From: UBA1195 sp045598025
GTDB taxonomy: Bacteria; Bacteroidota; Bacteroidia; Bacteroidales; WCHB1-69
Assembly (NCBI GenBank): GCA_045598025.1
Contig: JAZLLH010000055.1
Coordinates: forward strand, 1-11,672
DNA length: 11,672 bases
Direction: 5' to 3'
Each line of letters begins with the position of its first letter. Within the stretch, counting starts at the first letter, position 1. Positions 1 to 7,335 of the stretch are shown here, piece by piece. The notes below the pieces were generated by a model that saw nothing but the letters and a program-made list of their open reading frames with translations, ran no database searches and had not been told where the DNA came from. Position numbers and translations under genes: made by a program.

Positions 1-849
1 AAACACGGCCGTGAATTTCACCATCATATTGCCAATGTTGGTTTAAAAATAGGACTTTCATACGACCAAATGAATATCATTATTCGTCGTTTGTTTGGGA
101 AAAAAGACAAATTCACAAAACGTATATTGGAATTGGAAATCCGAGAATTGTATGCTTTTGCCATAAACAATTCCGACAAACTCAGGCACGACATTATGCA
201 AGCCATGGCAGCCGATTTGAATCAGGCATCTTTGCCTTCAGGCAGTCAGATTACCGAGTACGATTTTCATATTCCGAAAGAAACGGTTTTCACATACAAC
301 GGAAAATCAAAATCTCAAGATTTGTGCGAGAAGAATGTTTACAAAGGTTATTTAGTCTCAGCGGAACCTCGTTCTGATTCGGAAAGGGCGTTCGAAAAGT
401 ATTGTGAATCATGCAGCGTTGTTAATTGGCTTTACAAGAATGGAGACAAAGGCAGTGAGTATTTTTCCATTGTCTATACCGATAATTTCGGCAAGCTCAA
501 ATCTTTCTATCCTGACTACATTGTTGGTTTGGCAAATGGTGAAACGTGGATTGTCGAAACAAAAGGAGGTTTCAGCAGAACCGGCGAAAGCGAAGATATT
601 GACAAATTTTCCCCGAAGAAATTCGAGGTTTTGAAAGCCTACTTGAAACAATACAATTTAAAAGGCGGTTTTGTCCGAAAAGACAAGCAAAGTCAGGAAC
701 TTTGTATTTGTACTGAAAAATATTCCGACAACATTCAAAGCGATGACTGGAAGTTGTTGAAAGATGCGATGACTGCCAAACGCACTACGCATTCCTATCC
801 ATTGGCTGGATATACCGAACTCGCCGTTGCCGAATCAGAGAACGTTTAA
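1..849 (+). CDS. Type III restriction enzyme Res subunit, C-terminal part (5' truncated by window)
   Basis: The reading frame is open from base 1 to the TAA at 847-849, so the ATG at 70 is internal and the true start lies left of the window. Visible are 282 residues. The recognisable part is a PD-(D/E)XK nuclease core: a PD pair (D codon at 514-516) in a FYPDYIV strand, then an ETK triplet (E at 556-558, K at 562-564) in WIVETKGG, preceded by a SDSERAFEKY helix. This arrangement is typical of the C-terminal endonuclease domain of type III Res subunits, which cut DNA after ATP-dependent communication between two sites. The SF2 helicase motifs and the partner methyltransferase (Mod) would lie upstream, outside the window. 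The gene is visibly more AT-rich than the next two genes, as expected for mobile defence genes. Another helicase-nuclease with the same C-terminal fold is possible but less likely. Confidence 0.82.
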   Translation, partial: KHGREFHHHIANVGLKIGLSYDQMNIIIRRLFGKKDKFTKRILELEIRELYAFAINNSDKLRHDIMQAMAADLNQASLPSGSQITEYDFHIPKETVFTYNGKSKSQDLCEKNVYKGYLVSAEPRSDSERAFEKYCESCSVVNWLYKNGDKGSEYFSIVYTDNFGKLKSFYPDYIVGLANGETWIVETKGGFSRTGESEDIDKFSPKKFEVLKAYLKQYNLKGGFVRKDKQSQELCICTEKYSDNIQSDDWKLLKDAMTAKRTTHSYPLAGYTELAVAESENV

Positions 850-1071
850 GCGTTATTCTAAACTTTCCTACTCCTCGTAGCTATAGTCAAGGACTTCGCT
901 GCGGCGTTCCGACGACGGACGCTTCGCCGTCAGGGGACGTTTCGACCAGACGGAAATGCGCGGCTGCACCTGCCGGTCTTTGAGCGGTAAAAAAACGAAA
1001 AATAGGATAGAAAAAAATATTCAGGGCGCCGTTGCGTTATTACGAAAGTTTCATTTTAAATTTTTAATATC
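850..1071. other. Intergenic region with GC-rich hairpin
   Basis: No credible gene is visible in these 222 bases. The first half is GC-rich and contains an imperfect hairpin at 904-922: GCG, a bulged T, TCCG, loop ACGA, CGGA, CGC. It could form in the transcript leaving the restriction gene but is not followed by a T-run, so it is not a standard intrinsic terminator. The second half is A/T-rich and leads into the next ATG without a Shine-Dalgarno sequence, which is usual in Bacteroidota. I saw no convincing -7 box TAnnTTTG here. Confidence 0.4.
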
Positions 1072-1317
1072 ATGGGTATTATTCTTACTGTTTTATGTGG
1101 CGCACTGGCCGGATTCCTGGCCGGCAAAATCATGAAAGGCGGTGGCTTCGGATTCCTCGTCAACCTCATTCTCGGTATCGTCGGAGGCTTCATCGGGGGC
1201 AATGTCCTCGGCTGGATCGGCATTCATTGGGGCGGAACAATTGTAGGACATGTCGTAACCGCTGTCATCGGCGCCTGCCTGCTGATATGGGTTATTTCCC
1301 TTATCAAAAAGAAATAA
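1072..1317 (+). CDS. GlsB/YeaQ/YmgE family stress-response membrane protein
   Basis: An 81-residue, glycine-rich, very hydrophobic protein with three predicted membrane segments at about residues 2-20, 27-48 and 54-76, ending in a basic KKK tail. The N-terminal pattern (GALAGFLAGKIMKGGGFGF, then a second glycine-rich helix GIVGGFIGGNVLGWIG) matches the small transglycosylase-associated or GlsB/YeaQ/YmgE family. The length is normal for the family, whose members are inner-membrane proteins often linked to stress but without a proven biochemical activity. The start is the only sensible ATG and has an AT-rich leader instead of a Shine-Dalgarno. Its stop lies 5 bp from the stop of the convergent YqaA-like gene, with no room for a separate terminator. 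Confidence 0.85.
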   Translation: MGIILTVLCGALAGFLAGKIMKGGGFGFLVNLILGIVGGFIGGNVLGWIGIHWGGTIVGHVVTAVIGACLLIWVISLIKKK

Positions 1318-1322
1318 TACGG

Positions 1323-1781
1323 TCAAAATACCGGCTGTACGCCGGACAGGTAGAAAATGCCTATCCAAAGGAGGTAACGCAGGGCCTTCCCTATCAACAT
1401 ATAGAAGGCGCAACGCAGGGGCGGCAGCTTGTAAAAGCCCAACGCAATGGCAAAGACATCGCCTGCAAACGGCAGCCACGTCATCAGGGCGAGCAGGGCT
1501 CCCCAGCGGTTGATGCGGTCACGCTGCTTCTCCAGCGTTTCCCTTCGGACCCGGAAAATCTTTTCTATCCACGACCACCGGCCGAGCCAACCGATACCGA
1601 AGGAGGTGAGTCCGCCCAGCCAGTTGCCCGCAACCGCTGCACCGAAACAGGCAAAGGGATGCAGCCCGGCCAACAGCACGGCACCGAAAAGCACATCGGA
1701 AGAAAACGGCACGACTGTAGCGGCAAGAAAGGATCCTGCAAAAAGTCCCCACAATCCCCATTGCTGCAGAATTTCCAACAT
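1323..1781 (-). CDS. YqaA family membrane protein (DedA/SNARE-associated superfamily)
   Basis: A 152-residue integral membrane protein. Features in order: an N-terminal hydrophobic segment followed by VVPFSSD (residues 23-29), a re-entrant-like GNWLGGLTSFGIGWLGR stretch (52-68), a short basic cytoplasmic helix (about 72-92), then LPFAGDVFAIALGFYKLP (103-120) and a final membrane helix (about 128-147). This is the pattern of the short YqaA proteins related to DedA/VTT transporters, some of which move lipids or small solutes across or between leaflets. The substrate of this one is unknown. The start at 1781 keeps the full family N-terminus. An AGAGGA tract lies about 14 bases upstream, too far for a good SD. 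The gene follows a putative terminator of the NtrC gene and is probably its own transcription unit. Confidence 0.85.
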   Translation of the reverse strand: MLEILQQWGLWGLFAGSFLAATVVPFSSDVLFGAVLLAGLHPFACFGAAVAGNWLGGLTSFGIGWLGRWSWIEKIFRVRRETLEKQRDRINRWGALLALMTWLPFAGDVFAIALGFYKLPPLRCAFYMLIGKALRYLLWIGIFYLSGVQPVF

Positions 1782-1864
1782 ATCCGTGTCAACATCCTCT
1801 TTTCAGGACGATTTTAAAATTTCAATATATCTGAACTGCCACGATAATCCCGAGTCTGCTCCGC

Positions 1865-1883
1865 AAAACCGGAAACTTTCCGG
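1865..1883 (-). terminator. Putative intrinsic terminator after the NtrC-type gene
   Basis: On the minus strand, 17 bases beyond the TGA of the NtrC-type regulator, CCGGAAAGTTTCCGG can fold into a six-base-pair stem with a three-base loop and is followed directly by TTTT. The palindrome is perfect (1869-1883 on the plus strand, centred on 1876). The T-run is short, so termination may be only partial. Confidence 0.4.
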
Positions 1884-1899
1884 CGGAACAGGGAGGTAA

Positions 1900-3063
1900 T
1901 CAGCGGTTGGCATAACGCATTACATCCTCAGCTGTGATGGGATTCCCGCAGAGAATAAGCAAACGCTCGACCATGTTGTTCAGTTCCCGGATGTTTCCCC
2001 TCCAGGGAAGGTTTTGAAGTGCTGCTATAGCGTCCTTTGTAAATTCGAGTTTAGCCATATTCCGGCGCTCACAATCCAAATTCATGAAATGCTCCACCAA
2101 AAGAGGGATATCCTCTGTGCGTTCGCGCAGAGGAGGCACATTAATCAGGATAACTCCCAAACGATGATATAAGTCCTCACGGAAATTGTTATTCTCTATT
2201 TCTTTGCGCAAATCCTTATTGGTTGCAGAAATGACACGGACATCCACATTGATTTTCTGCTCTCCCCCTACTCGGGTAATCTGATTTTCCTGTAAAGCCC
2301 GTAAGACTTTGGCTTGGGCAGAAAGGCTCATATCCCCTACTTCATCCAGAAATAAGGTGCCTTTATCGGCCAGCTCGAAATTTCCCTTGCGCTGTTTGAT
2401 TGCAGATGTAAACGAACCCTTTTCATGTCCGAACAATTCGCTTTCTATCAATTCGGACGGGATAGCAGCGCAGTTGACTTCAATAAAGGCTTTACCTGCT
2501 CTGCTGCTTTTTTCGTGCAATCCATGGGCGACCAATTCTTTGCCGGTTCCGTTTTCTCCGGATATCAGTACGCGGGCATCCGAAGAAGCCACTTTTTCAA
2601 TCATGGCCTTCAGTTCCATTACTGCCGGTGAATTTCCTACGATTTCGTATCGCTGACTGATTTTCCGTTTGAGCTGCTTGGTTTCTTTTACCAGATGCTG
2701 ACGATCCATGGCATGGCGGACTGAGATCAACAGACGATTCAAATCCAAGGGTTTGGTGATGAAATCAAAAGCACCGGATTTCAAAGCAGAAACCGCCATT
2801 TCAATATCCCCATGACCGGTAATCATAATCACGGGCACATCGTTGATTTCCTGTATTTTTTTCAACAACTCCATGCCGTCTATGCCTGGCATTTTGATAT
2901 CGGAAATCACGACATCGAAAGTCTCCGCTCCTATAGCGGACAAAGCCGCCGAGGCCTGCTGCACAGCCGTAACCGCGTAGGATTCGTATTCCAAGACCTC
3001 CTTCAGGGCTTCACAAATTGACTCCTCGTCATCAACAACCAAAATTCTTGCTGTAGCGTCCAT
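1900..3063 (-). CDS. NtrC-type AAA+ (sigma-54) response regulator lacking a C-terminal HTH
   Basis: 387 residues starting at ATG 3063 (MDATARILVVDDEE). The frame is open upstream to 3201, but that extension runs inside the M16 gene and looks non-coding, so 3063 is the true start. The receiver domain (about 1-122) has D11/D12, phosphoacceptor D55 and K104. The AAA+ domain (about 141-325) has Walker A GENGTGKE (169-176), Walker B LFLDE (237-241), arginine-finger region FREDLYHRL (294-302) and sensor II GNIREL (356-361). The sigma-54 contact loop reads GSFTSA (216-221) instead of the usual GAFTGA. The protein stops about 26 residues after sensor II, with no Fis-type helix-turn-helix. Known relatives activate sigma-54 RNA polymerase by ATP hydrolysis. 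This one would have to act without its own DNA-binding domain. It lies 68 bp after the M16 gene, perhaps in the porX operon. No histidine kinase is next to it. Confidence 0.9.
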   Translation of the reverse strand: MDATARILVVDDEESICEALKEVLEYESYAVTAVQQASAALSAIGAETFDVVISDIKMPGIDGMELLKKIQEINDVPVIMITGHGDIEMAVSALKSGAFDFITKPLDLNRLLISVRHAMDRQHLVKETKQLKRKISQRYEIVGNSPAVMELKAMIEKVASSDARVLISGENGTGKELVAHGLHEKSSRAGKAFIEVNCAAIPSELIESELFGHEKGSFTSAIKQRKGNFELADKGTLFLDEVGDMSLSAQAKVLRALQENQITRVGGEQKINVDVRVISATNKDLRKEIENNNFREDLYHRLGVILINVPPLRERTEDIPLLVEHFMNLDCERRNMAKLEFTKDAIAALQNLPWRGNIRELNNMVERLLILCGNPITAEDVMRYANR

Positions 3064-3131
3064 AATCTTACATTTACCGATATGTTTCAAACGCGATATA
3101 AAAAAAATATTATTGTTAAGCAATTTTTTAA

Positions 3132-4427
3132 CTATTCCCAAGCCGACGGTCCGGAACACTTGCCGACCACACCGACGGTAAACGTTTCCGGCTGCAACCA
3201 CTGCTCAGCCAATGACCGGATTTTTTCGGGTGTAATTTCGGATATACAGCGGAAATAATCCTCAAAAGAAGAAACTGCCAATCCGTAATCATCCAATCCC
3301 ATATAGCGGTCCATAAGAGAAAACAGGCCGTCAAAACTTCGCAGAAGTATGCCCGACTCGTAGGCACATACCCGGCTGAGTTCTTCCATATCCGTTCCTT
3401 TGTCACACAACTCGGATACTTCAATCCGGATTTTTTTCAAAGCCTCGTCCGTACGCGATGCATCCACATCGGCAGAAATACAAAAAACGCCTGCATGCTG
3501 CATAGGTGCCAGATAGGAATATATGCCATAGGCCAAACCACTTTTTTCCCGTATCTGCGTCATCAGACGGGAACCGAAATAGCCTCCGAGCACCCGATTG
3601 ACCAACATCATAGGGTACCAGTCCGGATGTGTCCGCTGGAACAGGATTTTTCCCATACAGATACTGGATTGCATGGACTGAGGTCTCTCCTGAAAATGAA
3701 ATTGGGATACAGAATATTCCACATTGGACGGAAAGCGTCCTCCAAAAGCTGCTCCAGACAGTTTTCCCATTGTTTGGGACAATTGATTCTTCAGTTCATC
3801 CGTAATGTTTCCGGCTACGAAAATCCGTATGGCTTCGGGTACGTAGTGCTTTTCGAAATGATCCCGCACATCCTCTACCGTCCAGTCGTCCGTTTGCTCC
3901 GGCCACAGAAAACGTCCATAAGGATGTTCCTCCCCGAAAACCGCTGAAAAAAACGAGCGGTATGCTAAATTCGAATTCTTTTCCAAACTGACCTGCAGAT
4001 TCTGTTTCTGTTGGAAACGGACCAAATCGAGATGCTCCGGTCGGAAAGCCGGACATTGAAACATTTCCTGCGCAAGTTCCAACACCCTGTCTTTTGATTT
4101 GTATAGAAAATAAAAAGAAAACACCGTAAAATCCCGGCCATTATCCACTTCCAGAAAAGCGCCCTCATAATCCAGACAATCGGCCCAAGACTCACCGGGA
4201 TGTTTCAAGGTTCCCTCCTGCAACATCTTGGACACAGCCAGAGCATTGCCCTGCTTGCTCTGGAAACGGCTGCCTGCACACACCCTCACATCCATGCGGA
4301 TCAACTCACGATCTGACTGATGCAACATGTACAAAGGAATTCCGTTGGGAAGCCTTTCCACCCCCATAGGATATAATCGGGGAGTAGGAAACGCAAATGA
4401 TTCAGGAGGTAAAGTACGGTCCAACAT
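3132..4427 (-). CDS. M16 (insulinase/pitrilysin) family protein with degenerate zinc motif
   Basis: 431 residues, the length of a two-domain M16B subunit. In the N-terminal domain the usual HxxEH site is replaced: the aligned stretch GNALAVSKMLQEGT (60-73) keeps the flanking G, A, ML and GT but has L63, S66 and K67 where H, E and H should be. The C-terminal M16 domain is well kept, with GGYFGSRLMTQIREKSGLAY (281-300), which in active heterodimers supplies substrate-binding residues. It is therefore predicted to be a non-catalytic M16 subunit that needs an active partner elsewhere, or a binding protein. I see no signal peptide, so the cytoplasm is the default location. Its start lies 3 bp after the porX stop, indicating translational coupling in one operon. 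It has no Shine-Dalgarno of its own. Confidence 0.88.
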   Translation of the reverse strand: MLDRTLPPESFAFPTPRLYPMGVERLPNGIPLYMLHQSDRELIRMDVRVCAGSRFQSKQGNALAVSKMLQEGTLKHPGESWADCLDYEGAFLEVDNGRDFTVFSFYFLYKSKDRVLELAQEMFQCPAFRPEHLDLVRFQQKQNLQVSLEKNSNLAYRSFFSAVFGEEHPYGRFLWPEQTDDWTVEDVRDHFEKHYVPEAIRIFVAGNITDELKNQLSQTMGKLSGAAFGGRFPSNVEYSVSQFHFQERPQSMQSSICMGKILFQRTHPDWYPMMLVNRVLGGYFGSRLMTQIREKSGLAYGIYSYLAPMQHAGVFCISADVDASRTDEALKKIRIEVSELCDKGTDMEELSRVCAYESGILLRSFDGLFSLMDRYMGLDDYGLAVSSFEDYFRCISEITPEKIRSLAEQWLQPETFTVGVVGKCSGPSAWE

Positions 4428-4430
4428 GGT

Positions 4431-5987
4431 TTATCGGGGTATTAAGGAAACAAAGGGCACCAGCATTTCCTCCATGGAAATGCCACCGTGCTGAAAAGTA
4501 TTCCGATAGTAATTGGCATAGTGAGAGTACTCGTTGGGATACACAAAAAATTGATCTCCGATAGCGAACACATACTTGGACGATACATTCAGCCGGGGAA
4601 GATAGGCCGAAGCCGGATTGGCCACTACAAAAACCTCTCTTTCGTCCACAGCCAGATTCTTTCCCAACTTGTATCTCAAATTGACACTGGTTTCCCTGTC
4701 GGCCTGTATCCGGACCGGCGTCTTGATCCGAATGGCTCCATGATCAGTGGTGATGCATACACGTATCCCTTTTTCCGATAAATATTTGAGCATTTCAAAT
4801 AATTGGGAATGCGAAAACCATGTTCTGACAATAGACCGATAGGATAATTCATCTTCCGCCAAGGATCGGACAATATCCGTTTCCACATGGGCATGGGAAA
4901 GAATATCCACAAAATTGTACACTCCCACCACCAGTTGATTGCCCAAGAGTGAAGGCATACGTTCTACCATTTTTTTCTCGTATTCATTGTTGAGTACTTT
5001 GAAATAGAAATGTTTCTCTTTTCGTCCGCAACGCTTCAGGTACATACCCAACAATTCACTTTCTTTCATATTCTTATTGCCCTCATCCGTTTCGTTTTTC
5101 CACAATTCCGGATATATTTTTTCGATTTCAGAAGGCATCAGACCGGCAAACAAACTATTACGCGCATAGGGAGTGGCAGTGGGCAATATACTGTAATACA
5201 AGTCATCCTGTTCCATACGAAAATAATCGGACAACAAAGGCTGTATAGCCCGCCAATGGTCATAACGCAGATTGTCAATCACCAACAGTACTGTTGCTTT
5301 ATCCGGCTGCAGTTTGGGAAACAGGGATTCCTTGAGCAGCGTATGCGACATCAGAGGCCGGTTCGCATCCTTCCCGGAAATCCAGTCCAGATAATGCTTG
5401 GATACAAATTTGGAAAACAAGGTATCCGCTTCTTTTTTCTGAGTAGCCAGAATTTCCTGAATGCCGTTATCCGAACTTTTTTCCAACTCTATTTCCCAAT
5501 ACACCAAGTCACGATACACGGAAATCCAATCTTCCGAAGTAGATGCATAGGCCATTCGATTGGATAGTTCCCGAAAGGACTGCTGATAATCCATGCTGCT
5601 TTTTTCTGTGACCAGCCGTTTATTCTCCGTCAGCTTTTTCAGACAATGCAGAATCTGCATAGGATGAACCGGTTTCACCAGATAGTCGCTGATATTTGAC
5701 CCTATGGCATCCTCCATAATCCTTTCCTCCTCACTTTTGGTAATCATCACTATGGGCAGTCCGGGATATTTGTTCTTGATCTGCATGATGGTATCCAAAC
5801 CCGACAAACCGGGCATGTTTTCGTCCATAAAGACGACATCTGCCATTTGCCGGTCCAACAATTCTATCGTTTCATTTCCACTATAGGCAGGAATCACCTC
5901 ATAACCTTTGGATTCCAAAAAAATAACATAAGGTTTCAGCAGATCGATTTCGTCATCTGCCCATAGAATTCGGATGCGGTCAGACAT
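4431..5987 (-). CDS. porX: PorX: response regulator with PglZ domain, T9SS regulator
   Basis: 518 residues, the usual PorX size. An N-terminal receiver domain (about 1-120) has D11/D12, phosphoacceptor D55 (VVFMDENMPG) and K105. A helical linker (about 125-215) follows. The C-terminal PglZ domain (alkaline phosphatase superfamily, about 225-518) shows VIDNLRYD (236-243), the PTATPYARNS segment with the likely nucleophilic threonine (269-278), DILSHAH (361-367), TTDHG (413-417) and FQHGG (498-502), which together supply the expected zinc ligands. In Porphyromonas gingivalis, PorX acts with the kinase PorY and the ECF sigma factor SigP to control T9SS genes, and the PglZ domain has been shown to be a phosphodiesterase on oligonucleotides. 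Here the gene is followed 3 bp later by the M16-like gene. The 92-bp leader separates it from prfB, and the start has no Shine-Dalgarno. All key motifs look intact. Confidence 0.95.
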   Translation of the reverse strand: MSDRIRILWADDEIDLLKPYVIFLESKGYEVIPAYSGNETIELLDRQMADVVFMDENMPGLSGLDTIMQIKNKYPGLPIVMITKSEEERIMEDAIGSNISDYLVKPVHPMQILHCLKKLTENKRLVTEKSSMDYQQSFRELSNRMAYASTSEDWISVYRDLVYWEIELEKSSDNGIQEILATQKKEADTLFSKFVSKHYLDWISGKDANRPLMSHTLLKESLFPKLQPDKATVLLVIDNLRYDHWRAIQPLLSDYFRMEQDDLYYSILPTATPYARNSLFAGLMPSEIEKIYPELWKNETDEGNKNMKESELLGMYLKRCGRKEKHFYFKVLNNEYEKKMVERMPSLLGNQLVVGVYNFVDILSHAHVETDIVRSLAEDELSYRSIVRTWFSHSQLFEMLKYLSEKGIRVCITTDHGAIRIKTPVRIQADRETSVNLRYKLGKNLAVDEREVFVVANPASAYLPRLNVSSKYVFAIGDQFFVYPNEYSHYANYYRNTFQHGGISMEEMLVPFVSLIPR

Positions 5988-6079
5988 GGTTCGGTATGTT
6001 ATAATGTATTTGAGAAAACGCCAAACCGTGCATCTTATTGCATCCCGACACGGGAAATTAAAGAAACGGGCATATGTTG

Positions 6080-7178
6080 TCAGTGGTTACGCCCACGCCC
6101 GAATTCCATAAGATAGGCCTTCAGGAAGTCGTCTATGCCACCGTCAAGCACGGCCTGTGTGTTGGCCGTTTCCGTCCCGGTACGATTATCTTTGACCAAC
6201 TTGTACGGATGAAGAACATAGTTGCGGATTTGGGATCCCCATTCTATTTTTTTCTTTCCGCTCTCCATTTCATTGATTTTTTCGTACTTTTTCTGCAATT
6301 CAATTTCGTACAGACGGGATTTGAGCATCTGCAAAGCTTTTTCCTTGTTCTGCAGTTGAAAACGGGTAATCTGACATTCTATCACTATACCCGTCGGAAT
6401 ATGGTGCAGACGGACAGCTGTTTCCACCTTGTTCACGTTCTGCCCACCGGGGCCGCCCGAACGGAAAGTGTCCCAGGTGATGTCTGCCGGTTTGATTTCT
6501 ATGTCAATATTGTCATCCACCACTGGGCAGACAAAAACGGAAGCAAAAGAAGTATGACGGCGGTTGGCCGAATCAAAGGGAGACAGGCGCACCAGACGAT
6601 GTACTCCGCTCTCCCCTTTCAGGTTTCCGTATACATAGTCGCCTTCAATCTCGATGGTCGCCGATTTTATACCTGCCACTTCCCCATCCAGACGATCCAG
6701 TTCGTGTACCTGATACTGATGCTCTTCCGCCCAACGGACATACATGCGCAACAGCATTTCTGCCCAATCCTGACTTTCCGTACCCCCAGCACCGGAATTA
6801 ATCGTCAGAGTGGCTCCCATCCGGTCTTCTTCATCATTCATCATGTTCTTGAACTCCAAAGCCTCAATCGCGTCCAATGCCTGACGATAATGCTCATCAC
6901 ACTCCGCTTCGTCCATTTCACCGGCTTCAAAAAATTCCAAAGCCAATTCTGCCTCTGAAACGTTTTCCTCCGTAGAAGCATATGCCTTTGTCCAAGATTT
7001 CAACAAATTGATGGACTTCATCTCCAGCTCGGCTTTTTTGGGATCATCCCAAAAACCGGATTCCTGCGTTTTTAATTCCCGTTCATTGATTTCGATCTGC
7101 TTGCGATCGATGTCAAAGACACCTCCGTAACTCGCTCAGCCGCTCACGCAGCTCCCTGATAGCGTCCTGTTGTACCAT
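6080..7178 (-). CDS. prfB: Peptide chain release factor 2, with programmed +1 frameshift
   Basis: RF2 recognises UGA and UAA stop codons and triggers peptide release on the ribosome. The gene is in two frames. The first starts at ATG 7178 (MVQQDAIRELRERLSELRRCL, 21 codons) and meets TGA at 7115-7113. Skipping the T at 7115 continues as DIDRKQIEINERELKTQ and so on to the TGA at 6080, giving 365 residues, the normal RF2 length. The codon-recognition tripeptide SPF is at 199-201 and the catalytic GGQ at 244-246 (shifted numbering). GGQ lies in SGGPGGQNVNK, with proline where GAGGQ is more common. An annotation beginning at the second-frame ATG (7021) would lose 52 N-terminal residues. The TAnnTTTG box at 7269-7276 is its likely promoter. 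Confidence 0.96.
7112..7127 (-). promoter_or_regulatory. RF2 autoregulatory +1 frameshift site
   Basis: On the minus strand the bases read CGGAGG TGT CTT TGA C. An internal SD-like GGAGG lies three bases before the slippery CTT, followed by TGA and C. This is the same layout as the well-studied E. coli prfB site (SD, 3-nt spacer, CUU UGA C). When RF2 is scarce the ribosome pauses at the poorly terminated UGA and slips +1, so RF2 controls its own synthesis. Confidence 0.93.
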
Positions 7179-7268
7179 ATTCTGAATAGCTTATGTTTTC
7201 GTATGTTTTTTTCATTCCCGGACAGACAGCGATGCCTTCGGAACTGTTTTGCCCGGAAACGGATGCTG

Positions 7269-7276
7269 CAAAGATA
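7269..7276 (-). promoter_or_regulatory. Putative Bacteroidota -7 promoter box upstream of prfB
   Basis: The minus strand reads TATCTTTG, a perfect match to the Bacteroidota -7 consensus TAnnTTTG, about 90 bases upstream of the prfB ATG. No clear -33 TTTG is at the usual spacing. Immediately upstream (7278-7292) is a small dyad, GCATT-CAAAA-AATGC on the minus strand, which could be an operator or a weak end signal for the preceding protease gene. Confidence 0.5.
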
Positions 7277-7335
7277 CGCATTTTTTGAATGCCATTTTCA
7301 GGATGAACGCAGAATTTTGAGCCACACGGTAAATA

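Noticed and set aside
70..72. ATG at 70 as the start of the restriction gene
   Set aside because: The frame is open to base 1 and the family is far longer, so this methionine is internal.
1095..1817. 240-codon open frame on the plus strand
   Set aside because: It overlaps the GlsB-family gene and runs antisense to the YqaA gene; its arginine- and proline-rich product looks like a GC-driven shadow.
3064..3131. AT-rich hairpin (GTTAA/TTAAC) with a T-run between the M16 and NtrC genes, read as a terminator
   Set aside because: The five-base A/T stem is too weak to support a call; the NtrC gene may still be co-transcribed.
3064..3180. Possible sigma-54 (-24/-12) promoter upstream of the NtrC gene
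   Set aside because: The GG and GC elements that can be found are 15-16 bases apart instead of 10.
3064..3201. Upstream in-frame extension of the NtrC-type gene to ATG 3201
   Set aside because: The 46 extra residues overlap the M16 coding sequence and show no domain features; the receiver domain begins properly at the ATG at 3063.
5988..6079. Promoter or prfB terminator in the porX leader
   Set aside because: A TTTG is present, but no -7 match follows at a proper distance, and the CCCG/CGGG stem is only four base pairs.
6074..6958. 294-codon open frame on the plus strand
   Set aside because: It is exactly antisense to prfB, whose RF2 motifs are unmistakable.
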